Below are positions 25,505 to 34,625 of a stretch of DNA of 44,241 nucleotides, one piece after another. Under the pieces are notes generated by a model. It was given only the letters and a program-made list of their open reading frames with translations, did not search any database and was not told the DNA's origin. Each line of letters opens with the position of its first letter. The stretch's first letter is position 1. This DNA is from Streptomyces sp. SID10853 (lineage in GTDB: Bacteria; Actinomycetota; Actinomycetes; Streptomycetales; Streptomycetaceae): the NCBI RefSeq assembly GCF_010548145.1, contig NZ_JAAGLN010000035.1, positions 1 through 44,241 on the forward strand, written 5' to 3'. The translations under genes were made by a program, and so were the position numbers.

Positions 25505-26617
25505 TCAGGCGCGGCCGGCCGGGACCTGGGGCCGTTGGATGTCCTCCGGGTGGGCCGTGTGCAGCACGGCCTCCTCGTGGGCGATGGTGCCTGCCGCGAC
25601 GAGGGCGTTGATGCTGGTCTCAAGGGTCTGCATGCCGTCACGGTGGCTGGTCGAGACCATGTTGCGGATCTGTCGGGTCTTGCCCTCACGGATCAGGTTG
25701 CGGATCGCCGACGTGCCCACCAGCACCTCGAAGGCGGCCACCCGGCCCCCGCCGATCCGGGGGATGAGCGTCTGGTTGAGGATGCCGACCAGGGTGTGCG
25801 CCAACTGCAGGCGGATCTGTGGCTGTTGCTCGGCCGGGAACACGTCGACGATGCGGTCCAGCGTCTGCGACGAGTCGTTGGTGTGCAGGGTGGCGAACAC
25901 CAGGTGCCCGGTCTCGGCGATGGTCAGGGCCGCGGAGATGCTCTCCGGGTCGCGCATCTCGCCGAGGAGCAGGACGTCGGGATCCTCGCGCAGGGCCGAG
26001 CGCAGCGCGGTGGGGAACGAGTCGGTGTCGGTGCCGACCTCCCGCTGGTTGACCGCCGAGCGCTTGTGCCGGTGCAGGTACTCGATCGGGTCCTCGATGG
26101 TGAGGATGTGCACGGACCTGTGCGTGTTGACGTAGTCGAGGAGCGCCGCCAGGCTTGTCGACTTCCCCGACCCGGTCGGCCCGGTGACCAGTACGAACCC
26201 GCGCGGCATGCCCGCCCACCCGATGACGACCGGGGGGAGCCCGAGCTGCTCGGACGACGGCACGTCGAAGGGGATGATCCGCAGTGCCAGCGCCGACGCG
26301 CCGCGCTGTACGAAAGCGTTCCCGCGCAATCTGGCCTTCTCCCCCCAGCTGAACGCGAAATCGACCTGCTTCTCCCGGCGGAACCGCTCCGTGAGTTCCC
26401 CGCCCAGCACCCCGGTCACCAGGCGGTCGACCTCAGGCTCGGTCAGCGCGGCTCCCTCGACCGGCCGCAGGGCGCCGTCGACGCGGAGGAACGGCGCCGA
26501 TCCGGAGGTGAGCAGCAGGTCGCTGCCGCCCCGCTCCCACAGCTCACCGAGCAGACGGTCGATGATCGCGGAACTCGGCCCGGGCATGGTGGTCTCCAAG
26601 GTGGCGTGTGTGCTCAT
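25505..26617 (-). CDS. pilT: Type IV pilus retraction ATPase PilT
   Basis: A 370-residue hexameric AAA-type motor that depolymerises type IV pili. Seen are the N-terminal PAS-like domain (GGSDLLLTSGSAPFLRVDGAL), Walker A GPTGSGKST at about residue 143, Asp box TIEDPIEYLH, Walker B DVLLLGEMRD, His box ATLHTND, and the PilT signature SAIRNLIREGKTRQI near residue 300, which marks PilT rather than PilB. It is the last gene of the pil operon; its ATG overlaps the stop of the giant pilin gene (ATGA), so it depends on coupled translation. Presence of PilT implies retractable, not only secretion-type, pili. Confidence 0.95.
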   Translation of the reverse strand: MSTHATLETTMPGPSSAIIDRLLGELWERGGSDLLLTSGSAPFLRVDGALRPVEGAALTEPEVDRLVTGVLGGELTERFRREKQVDFAFSWGEKARLRGNAFVQRGASALALRIIPFDVPSSEQLGLPPVVIGWAGMPRGFVLVTGPTGSGKSTSLAALLDYVNTHRSVHILTIEDPIEYLHRHKRSAVNQREVGTDTDSFPTALRSALREDPDVLLLGEMRDPESISAALTIAETGHLVFATLHTNDSSQTLDRIVDVFPAEQQPQIRLQLAHTLVGILNQTLIPRIGGGRVAAFEVLVGTSAIRNLIREGKTRQIRNMVSTSHRDGMQTLETSINALVAAGTIAHEEAVLHTAHPEDIQRPQVPAGRA

Positions 26618-29600
26618 GGCAGGACCGTCCACTGCTTGACGGTGCTGGTGTGGCCGTCGAAGGACACGGCGGCCCGGACGAGCGGGCCGGACAGCAGATC
26701 GATCCGGGTGCCGCCGAGGTGCTCGGTCGCGCCGCCGCTCCCGGCGGTGACGGTGTAGGTCACGGTCAGCCCGGCCAGCTGGGCGGCTCCGGTCAGGCCG
26801 CACGGTGCCAGGTCGACCTGGTCGGTCACCGGGTCGTCCGAGCCGGAACGGACCGGCACGTCCAGTGAGTTGACGCCGGTGCAGGTGCTGCCGGTGAAGT
26901 CCACCGACATCTTCACTGACTCCACGTCGCCGTCGTCGAGGTGCGCCACCTGCAGGACGACATGGTCGAGCGGTCCGGTCGTGGCCGGTGGCGGCTGGGC
27001 GTAGCCGCCGAGCGTGAGGGAGGCCCGGCCACCCCCGGGGACGGTGGCGTCCGTGACGTCGACGGGCGCGCCGGGGGCCGGAGTGGTGAACCCGGTGACC
27101 GCGGTGACCGACGCCGGTTTCGCGGCCACGGCCGGATAGGTCGTGAACAGCACCGGCTCCGGTGGGATTCCGATCACCGGGCGGAGGTATCCGGCGGCCG
27201 GGCTGATGCCGAGACCGATGGTGCGGGCGATGATGCCGCGGGTGACGACCTGCGAGCTGACCTGGCTCATCGACAGGTCGACGGCAGCGGTCGGAGCGTA
27301 GACGGTGCCGTTGATCACCAGGCGGCTGTGAGCGGTGGCCGTGTCGGCGTCGTCGGTCGACTTCAGTACCGCGCAGCGGCTGCCCTCGGTGACGCAGCCG
27401 GACAGGGCCCTGATGGACGGGGCCCGGAACACGAGGTCGAGCTCGACACCGTCGAGCCGGTCGGTGGCGTCGGTACTGCCCTTGCCCAACTTCGCCGCGT
27501 AGCCGACAGCGAGCTCGGACAACTGGTCGTCCTTCGTGACCCCGCAGGCTCCGAGGTCGACCACGTCGACACCGAGTGCCCCTTCCTGGGCGGTCAAGGC
27601 GTGGTCCGTGTCGCAGGCGGTACCGGTGCCGGAGACGGTCAGCGCGGCCGTGGGTGGCTCCGGCGGCGAGGACCGCGGCGGGGTGGTGTCGTCGTCCTGG
27701 TGCGATACGCGCAGCATGACCCTGTCGAGCACCGCCCCCGCAGGCAGGGGCAGCATCGTGAACGCGCCGAGCCGGATCGACGCCGACGGGGTGGCCGTGG
27801 CGAGCGTCGAGGCCGAGGTGGCGGTGTCGATCGCCTGCGCGTTCTTGGGGTCGAGGAACGCGGCGGCGGTGGGCGTCGCGGTGCTCACCGCCTTGGTGGG
27901 CCGTACCGGGGTCGGGGGCCGGTAGGCCAGTTCCAGGGTGACGCCGTCGAGCTGATCGGTGGCGGTGGTGCTGCCCGCGCCGAGGGCGGCGGTGTACGTC
28001 ACGACCAGGCCGGTCAGCTGGTCGGGTTCGGTCAGTCCGCAGGCGGCGACCAGGTCCAGGGTGTCGGTGGCCAGGGCGTCCTGGTGCGTGGCGAGCTTCT
28101 GCGAGGTGGTGCAGGAGTGGGGCAGGCCGGGTCCGGTCAGGGTGACCGCGGCCTTCGGCGCCGGTCCGCCGCCCGCCCCGGGATCGTCGCGGTGCGCGAC
28201 GTGCAGCAGGGCCCCGTCCAGGACCGAACCGGGCGCCACCGCTGGGGTGTCGTAACCGCGGAGGTCGATGGTGGCGGTCGGCCGGGTGGCCGGGTCGAGG
28301 TCGGCGCGGGCCGTGTCGGCGCCGTCGATCGCCCTGGCGTCGGCCGCGGGGATGAACGCCGTCGACTCCGCGCTCGTCGCGGGCCGGGGCGGCGGCGGGT
28401 CGTAGACGACTTCGAGCCATATGCCGTCCAGGGAATCGGCGCCCGCGGTGCCGCCCGCCTTCAGCCCGGCGGTATAGGTCGCGGTCAGGCCGGTCAGCTG
28501 CGCGGGGTCGGCGATGCCGCATGCCTTCAGGTCGACGCGGTCGTCGCCCAGGCCGGCCCGCGCGGTGAGCGGCAGCGTGCTGCAACCGCCGTCGCCGCCC
28601 CCGGGGATGACGGCGATCCTGGGCGCTGCCGCGTCGACGGTCTCCCGATGGGCCACCCGCAGGACGGCGGAGTCGATCGTCGAGCCCGGCGGTACGGGCG
28701 GCAGACCGAACCCGGCCAGGGTGATCGACGCGGACGGGGCCGCCGCGGTCAGATCGGCGCCGGCCACCAACGGTGCCGGCTGTTCGCCGATCTCCAGGGC
28801 GTCGCCGGGATCGGTGCCCTGAGCGGTGAACCCGGTCGATGCGGTCACGGCCGTCGGCTTGAACGTGGTCGGTGTGCGGTAGGCGACCTCCAACCAGATG
28901 CCGTCCAGGCGTTCCGTCGCGGTGGTGCCGTCGGTGTCCAGGGTGGCGGCGTAGTCCACTGTCAGGCCGGTGAGCCGCGCCGGATCGGTGAGCCCGCACG
29001 CGCCCAGCAGGTCGATCGCGGGATCCGTGGCGAGCGCGGTGTGCCGGGGCAGGTCGTCGGTACGGCAGGTGTCTGTGCCGACGGCGGTGGTGACCTTCAG
29101 CGCGCCGGAAGCGGTCAGGTCACCGTCGTCCTCGTGCCTTACGCGCAGCTTCGCGCTGGTGATCACCGAGCCGGGCGGGACCTGCGGGGTGAAGCCGGTG
29201 AGCCGCATCGAGGCCGACCGGCGTTTCGCCGGGTCAAGGACAGCGTCGGCCGTGCAGCCCGCGGTGCCCGTCGGCTGCGAACACCCGGGCTGGGTCGGCT
29301 GTTCACCGCCGGTCAGAGCATGGCCCGGGTTGGCGAAGCCGGTGTTCGTGACCACCGCTGTCGGCTTCAGGGTATGTGACGCCTTCGGCGGCTTGACCCC
29401 GTACACCGCCAGCTGCTGCGCGTCCGGGGTCACCGGGGCGCACAGTTCTACGTGTCCACGGTCGACCTGGAAACGGCTGCCGCCGCCCAGCATGGCCTGG
29501 ACGCCTTCGGGCCGCGTTCTGTCGCAGCCGCCGGGGTCGGGGACGGCCGGGCGTGTGGCGGCCCCAGGATCCCAGCCTGCCCGCGTGCCGCCGACCACGC

Positions 29601-30438
29601 TGACCGAGGGGTCGTCGACCGTCCAGACCGCGGTGCCGCCGGTGAAGGTGAAGTCGAAGTAGTAGGTACCCGGTTGCAGCCACACGACGATGTCGGGGCA
29701 ATCGCCACCGGTGAGGCGGGTGAGAGCGCGGGCGTCGTCGTAGTAGCCGGGCCGCAACCGCACCAGCCAGGAACCGGCGGCGGGGCACGCGGGCACCGTC
29801 CGCCGGACCGGGACGGCCGTGGCGGGCGGGGTGTAGTCCGGGTCGGCGCCCACCACCTCGTCGGCGGGGGCCGACGGGGTGTCATTGGCGCAGTCGTGCA
29901 CGTACGGCGCCTGAGTCGGGGGCAGTTGGGTCTGTGACACGGCACTGGAGCAGTCGCCGGCCGCGGACACATCGCCCGACACCACCATCGAGGCGCCGGC
30001 GCCGGTGGTGATGCCCGAGTGGGAGAACACGCTGCCCTGCACGCGCAGGCCGTGCGTGGTCGCGTTGATGCCGTCCTTCGCCGCCCGGCCCAGACTGCGC
30101 AGCGCGTCCTGCGGCTGAGTCGCACGCGTGGTCGCGGGAGACGCGTTGAGAGGGTCGCAGTGGACGGTCATCTGCCGGCCGTTGAGCGGCGGCGCGGTGT
30201 AGTCGGCGCACGGGCTGCCCTGCGAGAAGTTCTTGATCGCGAGCTGTGTGGCACCGTCCGCGCTGTAGCCCCGCTTGCCCTGGTCTACGTACACCCCCGC
30301 GGCTTTCAGCCCCGTGCCGGCGAAGGACAGGACCGACACGGTGACCAGGCTGAAGACGACGACGAAGGCCAGCGCGAGGATCAGTGTCGCGCCCTGTTCG
30401 TCGTCGCGCGGGCGCAGCGGATTGGGACGGCCGGTCAT
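26614..30438 (-). CDS. Giant PilX/GspK-like minor pilin with five tandem beta-type repeats
   Basis: A 1274-residue protein. Its 16-residue leader ends in Gly (RDDEQG) and is followed by a hydrophobic helix (ATLILALAFVVVFSLVTV) that lacks Glu at +5, as in GspK/PilX tip pilins. Residues 120-160 and about 1020-1090 contain stacked short-beta segments (GLRVQGSVFSHSGITTG; SRLVINGTVYAPTAAVDLSM). Diverged repeats of about 160 residues occupy roughly 355-521, 522-683, 684-844, 845-1008 and 1105-1260. Each has a PPGS.....L.V.H motif, a paired-Cys block ending DL..CG, then LTGL.V.Y and LDG..LE..Y. It overlaps both neighbours by ATGA. A tip adhesin role is inferred from the position and architecture; the repeats are not assigned to a named family. 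Confidence 0.85.
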   Translation of the reverse strand: MTGRPNPLRPRDDEQGATLILALAFVVVFSLVTVSVLSFAGTGLKAAGVYVDQGKRGYSADGATQLAIKNFSQGSPCADYTAPPLNGRQMTVHCDPLNASPATTRATQPQDALRSLGRAAKDGINATTHGLRVQGSVFSHSGITTGAGASMVVSGDVSAAGDCSSAVSQTQLPPTQAPYVHDCANDTPSAPADEVVGADPDYTPPATAVPVRRTVPACPAAGSWLVRLRPGYYDDARALTRLTGGDCPDIVVWLQPGTYYFDFTFTGGTAVWTVDDPSVSVVGGTRAGWDPGAATRPAVPDPGGCDRTRPEGVQAMLGGGSRFQVDRGHVELCAPVTPDAQQLAVYGVKPPKASHTLKPTAVVTNTGFANPGHALTGGEQPTQPGCSQPTGTAGCTADAVLDPAKRRSASMRLTGFTPQVPPGSVITSAKLRVRHEDDGDLTASGALKVTTAVGTDTCRTDDLPRHTALATDPAIDLLGACGLTDPARLTGLTVDYAATLDTDGTTATERLDGIWLEVAYRTPTTFKPTAVTASTGFTAQGTDPGDALEIGEQPAPLVAGADLTAAAPSASITLAGFGLPPVPPGSTIDSAVLRVAHRETVDAAAPRIAVIPGGGDGGCSTLPLTARAGLGDDRVDLKACGIADPAQLTGLTATYTAGLKAGGTAGADSLDGIWLEVVYDPPPPRPATSAESTAFIPAADARAIDGADTARADLDPATRPTATIDLRGYDTPAVAPGSVLDGALLHVAHRDDPGAGGGPAPKAAVTLTGPGLPHSCTTSQKLATHQDALATDTLDLVAACGLTEPDQLTGLVVTYTAALGAGSTTATDQLDGVTLELAYRPPTPVRPTKAVSTATPTAAAFLDPKNAQAIDTATSASTLATATPSASIRLGAFTMLPLPAGAVLDRVMLRVSHQDDDTTPPRSSPPEPPTAALTVSGTGTACDTDHALTAQEGALGVDVVDLGACGVTKDDQLSELAVGYAAKLGKGSTDATDRLDGVELDLVFRAPSIRALSGCVTEGSRCAVLKSTDDADTATAHSRLVINGTVYAPTAAVDLSMSQVSSQVVTRGIIARTIGLGISPAAGYLRPVIGIPPEPVLFTTYPAVAAKPASVTAVTGFTTPAPGAPVDVTDATVPGGGRASLTLGGYAQPPPATTGPLDHVVLQVAHLDDGDVESVKMSVDFTGSTCTGVNSLDVPVRSGSDDPVTDQVDLAPCGLTGAAQLAGLTVTYTVTAGSGGATEHLGGTRIDLLSGPLVRAAVSFDGHTSTVKQWTVLP
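26650..29375 (-). repeat. Five diverged protein-level repeats in the giant pilin
   Basis: Approximate units are 29375-28875, 28874-28388, 28386-27904, 27903-27411 and 27123-26650. The last is separated by a segment containing a different beta motif. Conservation is at the amino-acid level (PPGS, VDL..CG, QLTGL, LDG.WLE), with limited DNA identity, so the duplications are old. Confidence 0.7.
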
Positions 30439-30959
30439 GACGCGCTCGCTCGTCGGACGGCGGTGAGGGCCGTCGGGGGCGCGGCGGGGTCGCTCTGCAC
30501 GGTCAGTGTTACCTCCATGGGCGGGGTGCACGAGGTCTCGGCACCGCAGCTCAGAACCACCGGGTGGGTCGATGTGGCGTTGTCGAACCGGCCCAGCAAC
30601 GTCGTGACGACACCTCCGTCGGTGCACGTCACCCGGTTGAGGGCGCCGGTCGGCCGGTCGTACGTGTAGACGACGTCGGTCCCGGGCCGGCTCAGGTGGA
30701 CGATCACGGCGGTGACGCCGCATGCGGGGCCGGTCGTGACGTTGTCCGCGCTCTGCACGTCGCCGTAGAAGTAGCGGTTGAGCGTGCCCACCGCGCTGGT
30801 GGCGGCCACCCGCTTCTCGGTGCCCGCTGTGAACCGCAGACCGAGGATGATGGCCTTGGGCAGCAGCGCCCCGATGATGCCCACGATGACGATCGTGACC
30901 AGCAACTCGGTCAGAGTGAACCCCGACTCCGGGCGCGCGGTGGGCTGTTGTGCCGTCAT
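30435..30959 (-). CDS. PilW-like minor prepilin
   Basis: A 174-residue prepilin. A 13-residue leader ending in Gly (ARPESG) is followed by FTLTELLVTIVIVGIIGALL, with Glu at +5, the substrate of prepilin peptidase PilD. The globular part has four cysteines (GPACGV, RVTCTD, VVLSCGAE, TSCTPP) that could form disulfides outside the membrane. It sits third of three minor-pilin-type genes counted back from the giant pilin and overlaps both neighbours by ATGA. By order (V, W, X) it matches PilW/GspJ of priming complexes; assignment within that group is tentative. Confidence 0.85.
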   Translation of the reverse strand: MTAQQPTARPESGFTLTELLVTIVIVGIIGALLPKAIILGLRFTAGTEKRVAATSAVGTLNRYFYGDVQSADNVTTGPACGVTAVIVHLSRPGTDVVYTYDRPTGALNRVTCTDGGVVTTLLGRFDNATSTHPVVLSCGAETSCTPPMEVTLTVQSDPAAPPTALTAVRRASAS

Positions 30960-31390
30960 GACAGCATCGACTCCCGCTTGACCACTTCGAGCGTCGCGTT
31001 TCTGACGGGGTGTGGGCCGGTCGCGTGCACGGTGAGTGTCACCTTCTGCACTCCGGTATCGACGGCCGGGCAGGTCCGGGCGAACGTGCCCACCCCGTCC
31101 CAGTACTCGATCTCGACGGTCACGGTGTACCCGGCCGGCGGCGTCGGGGTCTCGTAACCACTGGCGCAGGACACGTACGGGTCGCTGACGACCTTCTCGG
31201 CGGCGCTGCGGATCACCGAGTCTGCGCCGGTCACCCTGTGCTGTGTGACCGAGCTGATGATCGCGGTGCCGATGCCCCCGAGGATGGTCACGAAGGCAAT
31301 ACCCATGAGCACCACGGCGACGAGAACCTCGACCAGGGTCTCGCCCTCCTCGCCGCGTCGGAGCCGCGGCCGGCGTGCCGGGCCGGTCAT
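30956..31390 (-). CDS. PilV-like minor prepilin
   Basis: A 144-residue prepilin with leader MTGPARRPRLRRGEEG, then ETLVEVLVAVVLMGIAFVTI. The first mature residue is Glu rather than Phe, and Glu is at +5. The segment following the helix (SVTQHRVTGADSVIRSAAEK) is an alpha-helical spine, then a small beta domain with two cysteines (YVSCASG, RTCPAV). PilV/GspI-type pilins commonly have this ETLVE start. Overlaps with pilC upstream and the PilW-like gene downstream are both ATGA. Confidence 0.87.
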   Translation of the reverse strand: MTGPARRPRLRRGEEGETLVEVLVAVVLMGIAFVTILGGIGTAIISSVTQHRVTGADSVIRSAAEKVVSDPYVSCASGYETPTPPAGYTVTVEIEYWDGVGTFARTCPAVDTGVQKVTLTVHATGPHPVRNATLEVVKRESMLS

Positions 31391-32598
31391 TGGACGTCGA
31401 CCTGGTTGTAGACGCCGTAGATCGCCGAGATGAGGGCGACGGCCACGAACCCCACGACGGCCCCGATCATGATCACCACGATCGGCTCGAACAGACTGGT
31501 CAGCCGCTTGAGTTTGTGCTGCAGCTCCTTCTCGTAGAACTCCGACACGTTCTCCAGCTGGTCGTCGAGGGTCCCGGTCTCCTCCCCCACGCGCATCATC
31601 TGGGTGACCGCCCCGGGGAACAGCTTGGTGCGGGCGATCGGCCGCGAGATACCGCCGCCTTCGAGCATCTCCATCTGTGCCGTCCCGATGGACCGTTCGT
31701 ACACCAGGTTGTTGGCGCCCGCGCCGGCCAGGCTGAGCGCCTCCGTGATGGGCACCCCTGCCTTGATCATCGAGGTCAGGATGCGGCAGAACCGTTCGAT
31801 GACCATGAAGCGGACCACATCGCCGACCACCGGCGTCGCCAGCAGGAAGCGGTCGCGCAGTACCCGTCCCCGCTCGGTCCGCAGACCGGCGATCACTGCC
31901 ACCACGAGCGCGACGAGCACGCCGATGATGACCAGGTACCAGGCCGCGACGAAGTCGGTGAAGCCCAGCAGAATCCGGGTCGGCAACGGCAGTTCGGCAT
32001 GGAACGACTCGAAGAACACCTTGAAACGGGGGAGTACGAAGATGACGAGGACGAGAACGACGGCGACGGCGAGGCCCATCACCAGGATCGGATACGTCAG
32101 GGCGGAGCGGATACTGCGCCGGCCCTCGACGTCGCGCTCGATGTAGCGGGCCAACTGGGCCATCACGACGTCGAGTTCACCGGTCGCCTCGGCCGAGCGG
32201 AGGACGGATATGTAGAACGGCGGGAGCGCCGCGGTGTGAACGGCCATCGAGGCGGCGAAGCTCTCGCCGAATCGCAGTGAGTCCATGACGTCGACGAGCA
32301 CCTTGCCCAGCTTCTTGTCCTTGGTCTCGGCGCGGATGATCTCCAGGGCGTCCAGGATGGGCACTCCGGCCTTGATGAAGGCGCCCATCTGGCGGGAGAA
32401 GTTGCTCAGTTCGACCAGGTCGATCTTCGCCGCGGTGAGTTCGAGCTGCAGCAGGTTGCGGTTCGCGGCCTTGACCGACTCCACGTCGTAGCCCTGCCGG
32501 GCCAGGCTGTCGGTGACGCCGTCGACACTGGAACCCGTGAGCACGCCGGTGGCCCGCTTCCCGTCCGGGCCGACCGCGACGTACTTGAAGGTGGCCAT
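31387..32598 (-). CDS. pilC: Type IV pilus inner-membrane platform protein PilC
   Basis: A 403-residue GspF/PilC protein. Two homologous cytoplasmic helical domains are visible, the first with LSNFSRQMGAFIKAGVPILDALEIIR and the second with FCRILTSMIKAGVPITEALSL; each is followed by membrane segments, about three in total (TYPILVMGLAVAVVLVLVIF; LVIIGVLVALVVAVIAG; PIVVIMIGAVVGFVAVALIS). It sits on the motor ATPases and passes pilins into the fibre. AGGAGG precedes the ATG. It starts the overlapping gene chain; 92 bp with a 20-bp tandem repeat separate it from pilB. Confidence 0.95.
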   Translation of the reverse strand: MATFKYVAVGPDGKRATGVLTGSSVDGVTDSLARQGYDVESVKAANRNLLQLELTAAKIDLVELSNFSRQMGAFIKAGVPILDALEIIRAETKDKKLGKVLVDVMDSLRFGESFAASMAVHTAALPPFYISVLRSAEATGELDVVMAQLARYIERDVEGRRSIRSALTYPILVMGLAVAVVLVLVIFVLPRFKVFFESFHAELPLPTRILLGFTDFVAAWYLVIIGVLVALVVAVIAGLRTERGRVLRDRFLLATPVVGDVVRFMVIERFCRILTSMIKAGVPITEALSLAGAGANNLVYERSIGTAQMEMLEGGGISRPIARTKLFPGAVTQMMRVGEETGTLDDQLENVSEFYEKELQHKLKRLTSLFEPIVVIMIGAVVGFVAVALISAIYGVYNQVDVQ

Positions 32599-32620
32599 GC
32601 CGGTGCCCTCCTGGTTTCCG

Positions 32621-32660
32621 GTGTCAGAGGTTCGCGTCGGGTGTCGGAGATTCGCGTCGT
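32621..32660. repeat. 20-bp direct repeat between pilB and pilC
   Basis: Two adjacent 20-base units beginning GTGTC and containing TTCGCGTCG match at 17 of 20 positions. They lie upstream of the pilC ribosome-binding site. Confidence 0.6.
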
Positions 32661-32690
32661 CAGTGTTGGGGGGGATTTATCGAGCCGGCC

Positions 32691-34538
32691 CTAGACCACG
32701 TACACGCTGGACATGATCTCGGCGATGGTCGTGACGCCCTCCTCCACCAGACGGACGCCCCCGTCCAGCAGGCTGTCCATGTGCTGCTCGCGGGCGGCCT
32801 TGCGCAGGCTGTCGACCGGCGCCTGCTCGACGAGCAGCCGCTTGACCGTGTCGCTCATCACGAGCAGTTCGAAGACGCCGATCCGCTCCTGGTAACCGGT
32901 CCGGGAGCAGAAGTTGCAGCCCCGGCCCTGCCAGAAACCGGTGTCGGTCGAGCCGCCGGCCTTCGCGAAGAAGGCCAGTTCGTCCACGGCAGGCCGGTAG
33001 GGCTCGCGGCACTGGTCGCAGATCCGCCGCACCAGCCGCTGGCTGACCACACCGGCGACCGTGGAGGTGATCAGGAACGGCTCGATGCCCATGTCGACGA
33101 ACCGGTGCAGCGCGGAGCAGGCGTCGGCGGCGTGGATGGACGACAGGACGAAGTGGCCGGTGAGCGCGGACTCGACCGCGATCCGTGCCGTCTCCGCGTC
33201 CCGGATCTCGCCGACCAGGATCACGTCGGGGTCCTGCCGGAGGATCGAGCGCAGCCCGGTCGCGAACGAGACGCCCGCCTGGTCGTTGATCTGGATCTGG
33301 TTGACCGAGGGGACCACGTACTCCACCGGGTCCTCGATGGTGGTGATGTTGCGCTCGCTCTGGTTCAGCTCACCGAGCGTGGCGTACAGGGTGGTCGTCT
33401 TGCCGCTGCCGGTCGGTCCGCCGCAGGCGACCATGCCGTAGGGGGAGCGCAGCAGGGACGCGAACCGTTCGTACGTCGCGGCGGGCATACCGAGCTCGGC
33501 CAGCCGCAGCAGTGTGCGGTTGCTGTCGAGCAGCCGCAGTACCGCCTTCTCGCCCCAGATGGTGGGGGTGGTCGCGACCCGGATGTCGACCGACCTGCCG
33601 TCGATCTCGGTGGCGATCTGCCCGTCCTGCGGGCGCCGCCGGTCGACGATGTTCATGTTGGCCATGATCTTGATCCGGCTGACCAGGGACGGGCCCATGT
33701 TCTCCGGCAGGCTCAGCACGTCATGCAGCGCGCCGTCGATGCGGTACCTGACCCGGACCCGGTCGGCGTGCGGTTCGACGTGAATGTCCGAGGCCCGGTC
33801 GCGCAGGCCCTGGGTCAGCATGAGGTTGACCAGGTGCACGACCGGTGCGTCCTCGCTCACCACCCTGGCACCGGAACCGGCATGGCGGCCGGTCTCGGTC
33901 GCCTCGAAAGCCTTGACCAGGCTGCTGACGCCGGCCAGCGCCCGGTAGGTGCTGTCGATCGAGCGCCGGATGTCCGAGGGAGCCGCGATCGCCAACTGCA
34001 CCTGATCCGGCGCGACAGCGCGTCCGATCTCGTCGAGCACACGCGGGTCAGCCGGGTCGCCCGCGGCGATCAGCAGTGTGCCGTCGGCCCGCCGCACCGC
34101 GACGACGCCCAGCGAGCGGGCCAGCGCCTCCGGCACCCGGGCGACCGCCTCCGGATCAGGTTCGCTCTGGCGCAAGTCGGCTACCGGGAAGTCGAGTTGA
34201 ACCGACAGTGCCTCGATCAGTGACCGCTCGTCGACCATGCCGAGTTCGACCAGCAGCGCGCCGATTCGCTTGCCCGACGTCGACTGCTGCAGGAGCGCCT
34301 CGTCCACCTGTGCCGGAGTGAGCAGCCCGCGCCGCACCAGCAGTTCCCCCAGGCGCGGCCGTTTCTGTTTCTGCCCTGCGGGCGACGACTGCGCCGCGCC
34401 GGACGTCGCGTCCCTGACCGGTTCGTCCACCGGGGCCGGAGACGGCGCCGGGCCCCGCGCACCGTCGGGCAGGGTGCTGTCCCCGCCCGCAGGACTTGTC
34501 GTCTCCGCGCGGCGCCGGAGAAGCCGACGATTGGCCAA
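32691..34538 (-). CDS. pilB: Type IV pilus extension ATPase PilB
   Basis: A protein of about 615 residues of the GspE/PilB class. Residues 60-150 form the MshEN/T2SSE N-domain (LGELLVRRGLLTPAQVDEAL), the ATPase follows with SDIHVEPHADRVRVRYRIDG, Walker A GPTGSGKTTTL near 373, Walker B DVILVGEIRD near 433, and a tetracysteine zinc site (CDQC near 505, CNFC near 539) that separates PilB/GspE from PilT. It powers pilus assembly. Start: a TTG at 34538 has AAAGGGG at 7 bases; an ATG at 34559 is possible but with a weak site. First gene of the leftward pil operon, divergent from pilA. Confidence 0.95.
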   Translation of the reverse strand: MANRRLLRRRAETTSPAGGDSTLPDGARGPAPSPAPVDEPVRDATSGAAQSSPAGQKQKRPRLGELLVRRGLLTPAQVDEALLQQSTSGKRIGALLVELGMVDERSLIEALSVQLDFPVADLRQSEPDPEAVARVPEALARSLGVVAVRRADGTLLIAAGDPADPRVLDEIGRAVAPDQVQLAIAAPSDIRRSIDSTYRALAGVSSLVKAFEATETGRHAGSGARVVSEDAPVVHLVNLMLTQGLRDRASDIHVEPHADRVRVRYRIDGALHDVLSLPENMGPSLVSRIKIMANMNIVDRRRPQDGQIATEIDGRSVDIRVATTPTIWGEKAVLRLLDSNRTLLRLAELGMPAATYERFASLLRSPYGMVACGGPTGSGKTTTLYATLGELNQSERNITTIEDPVEYVVPSVNQIQINDQAGVSFATGLRSILRQDPDVILVGEIRDAETARIAVESALTGHFVLSSIHAADACSALHRFVDMGIEPFLITSTVAGVVSQRLVRRICDQCREPYRPAVDELAFFAKAGGSTDTGFWQGRGCNFCSRTGYQERIGVFELLVMSDTVKRLLVEQAPVDSLRKAAREQHMDSLLDGGVRLVEEGVTTIAEIMSSVYVV

Positions 34539-34625
34539 GGGGCCACCCCTTTCGTGCATCCAGACGTCCAGAACAACGGCCGGGTAGGCGCCGTGCGCAC
34601 ATCCGCACCGGCGGAACGTCAGTCG

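Noticed and set aside
26618..28999. Long upstream extension of the pilT frame
   Set aside because: It runs through the giant pilin gene out of frame and is Arg-rich; PilT homology starts at 26617.
26941..29379. 812-codon plus-strand frame opposite the giant pilin
   Set aside because: It mirrors the repeats of the minus-strand gene and has no recognisable domain; an antisense shadow.
32781..34223. 480-codon plus-strand frame opposite pilB
   Set aside because: Shadow of pilB, with no pattern of its own.
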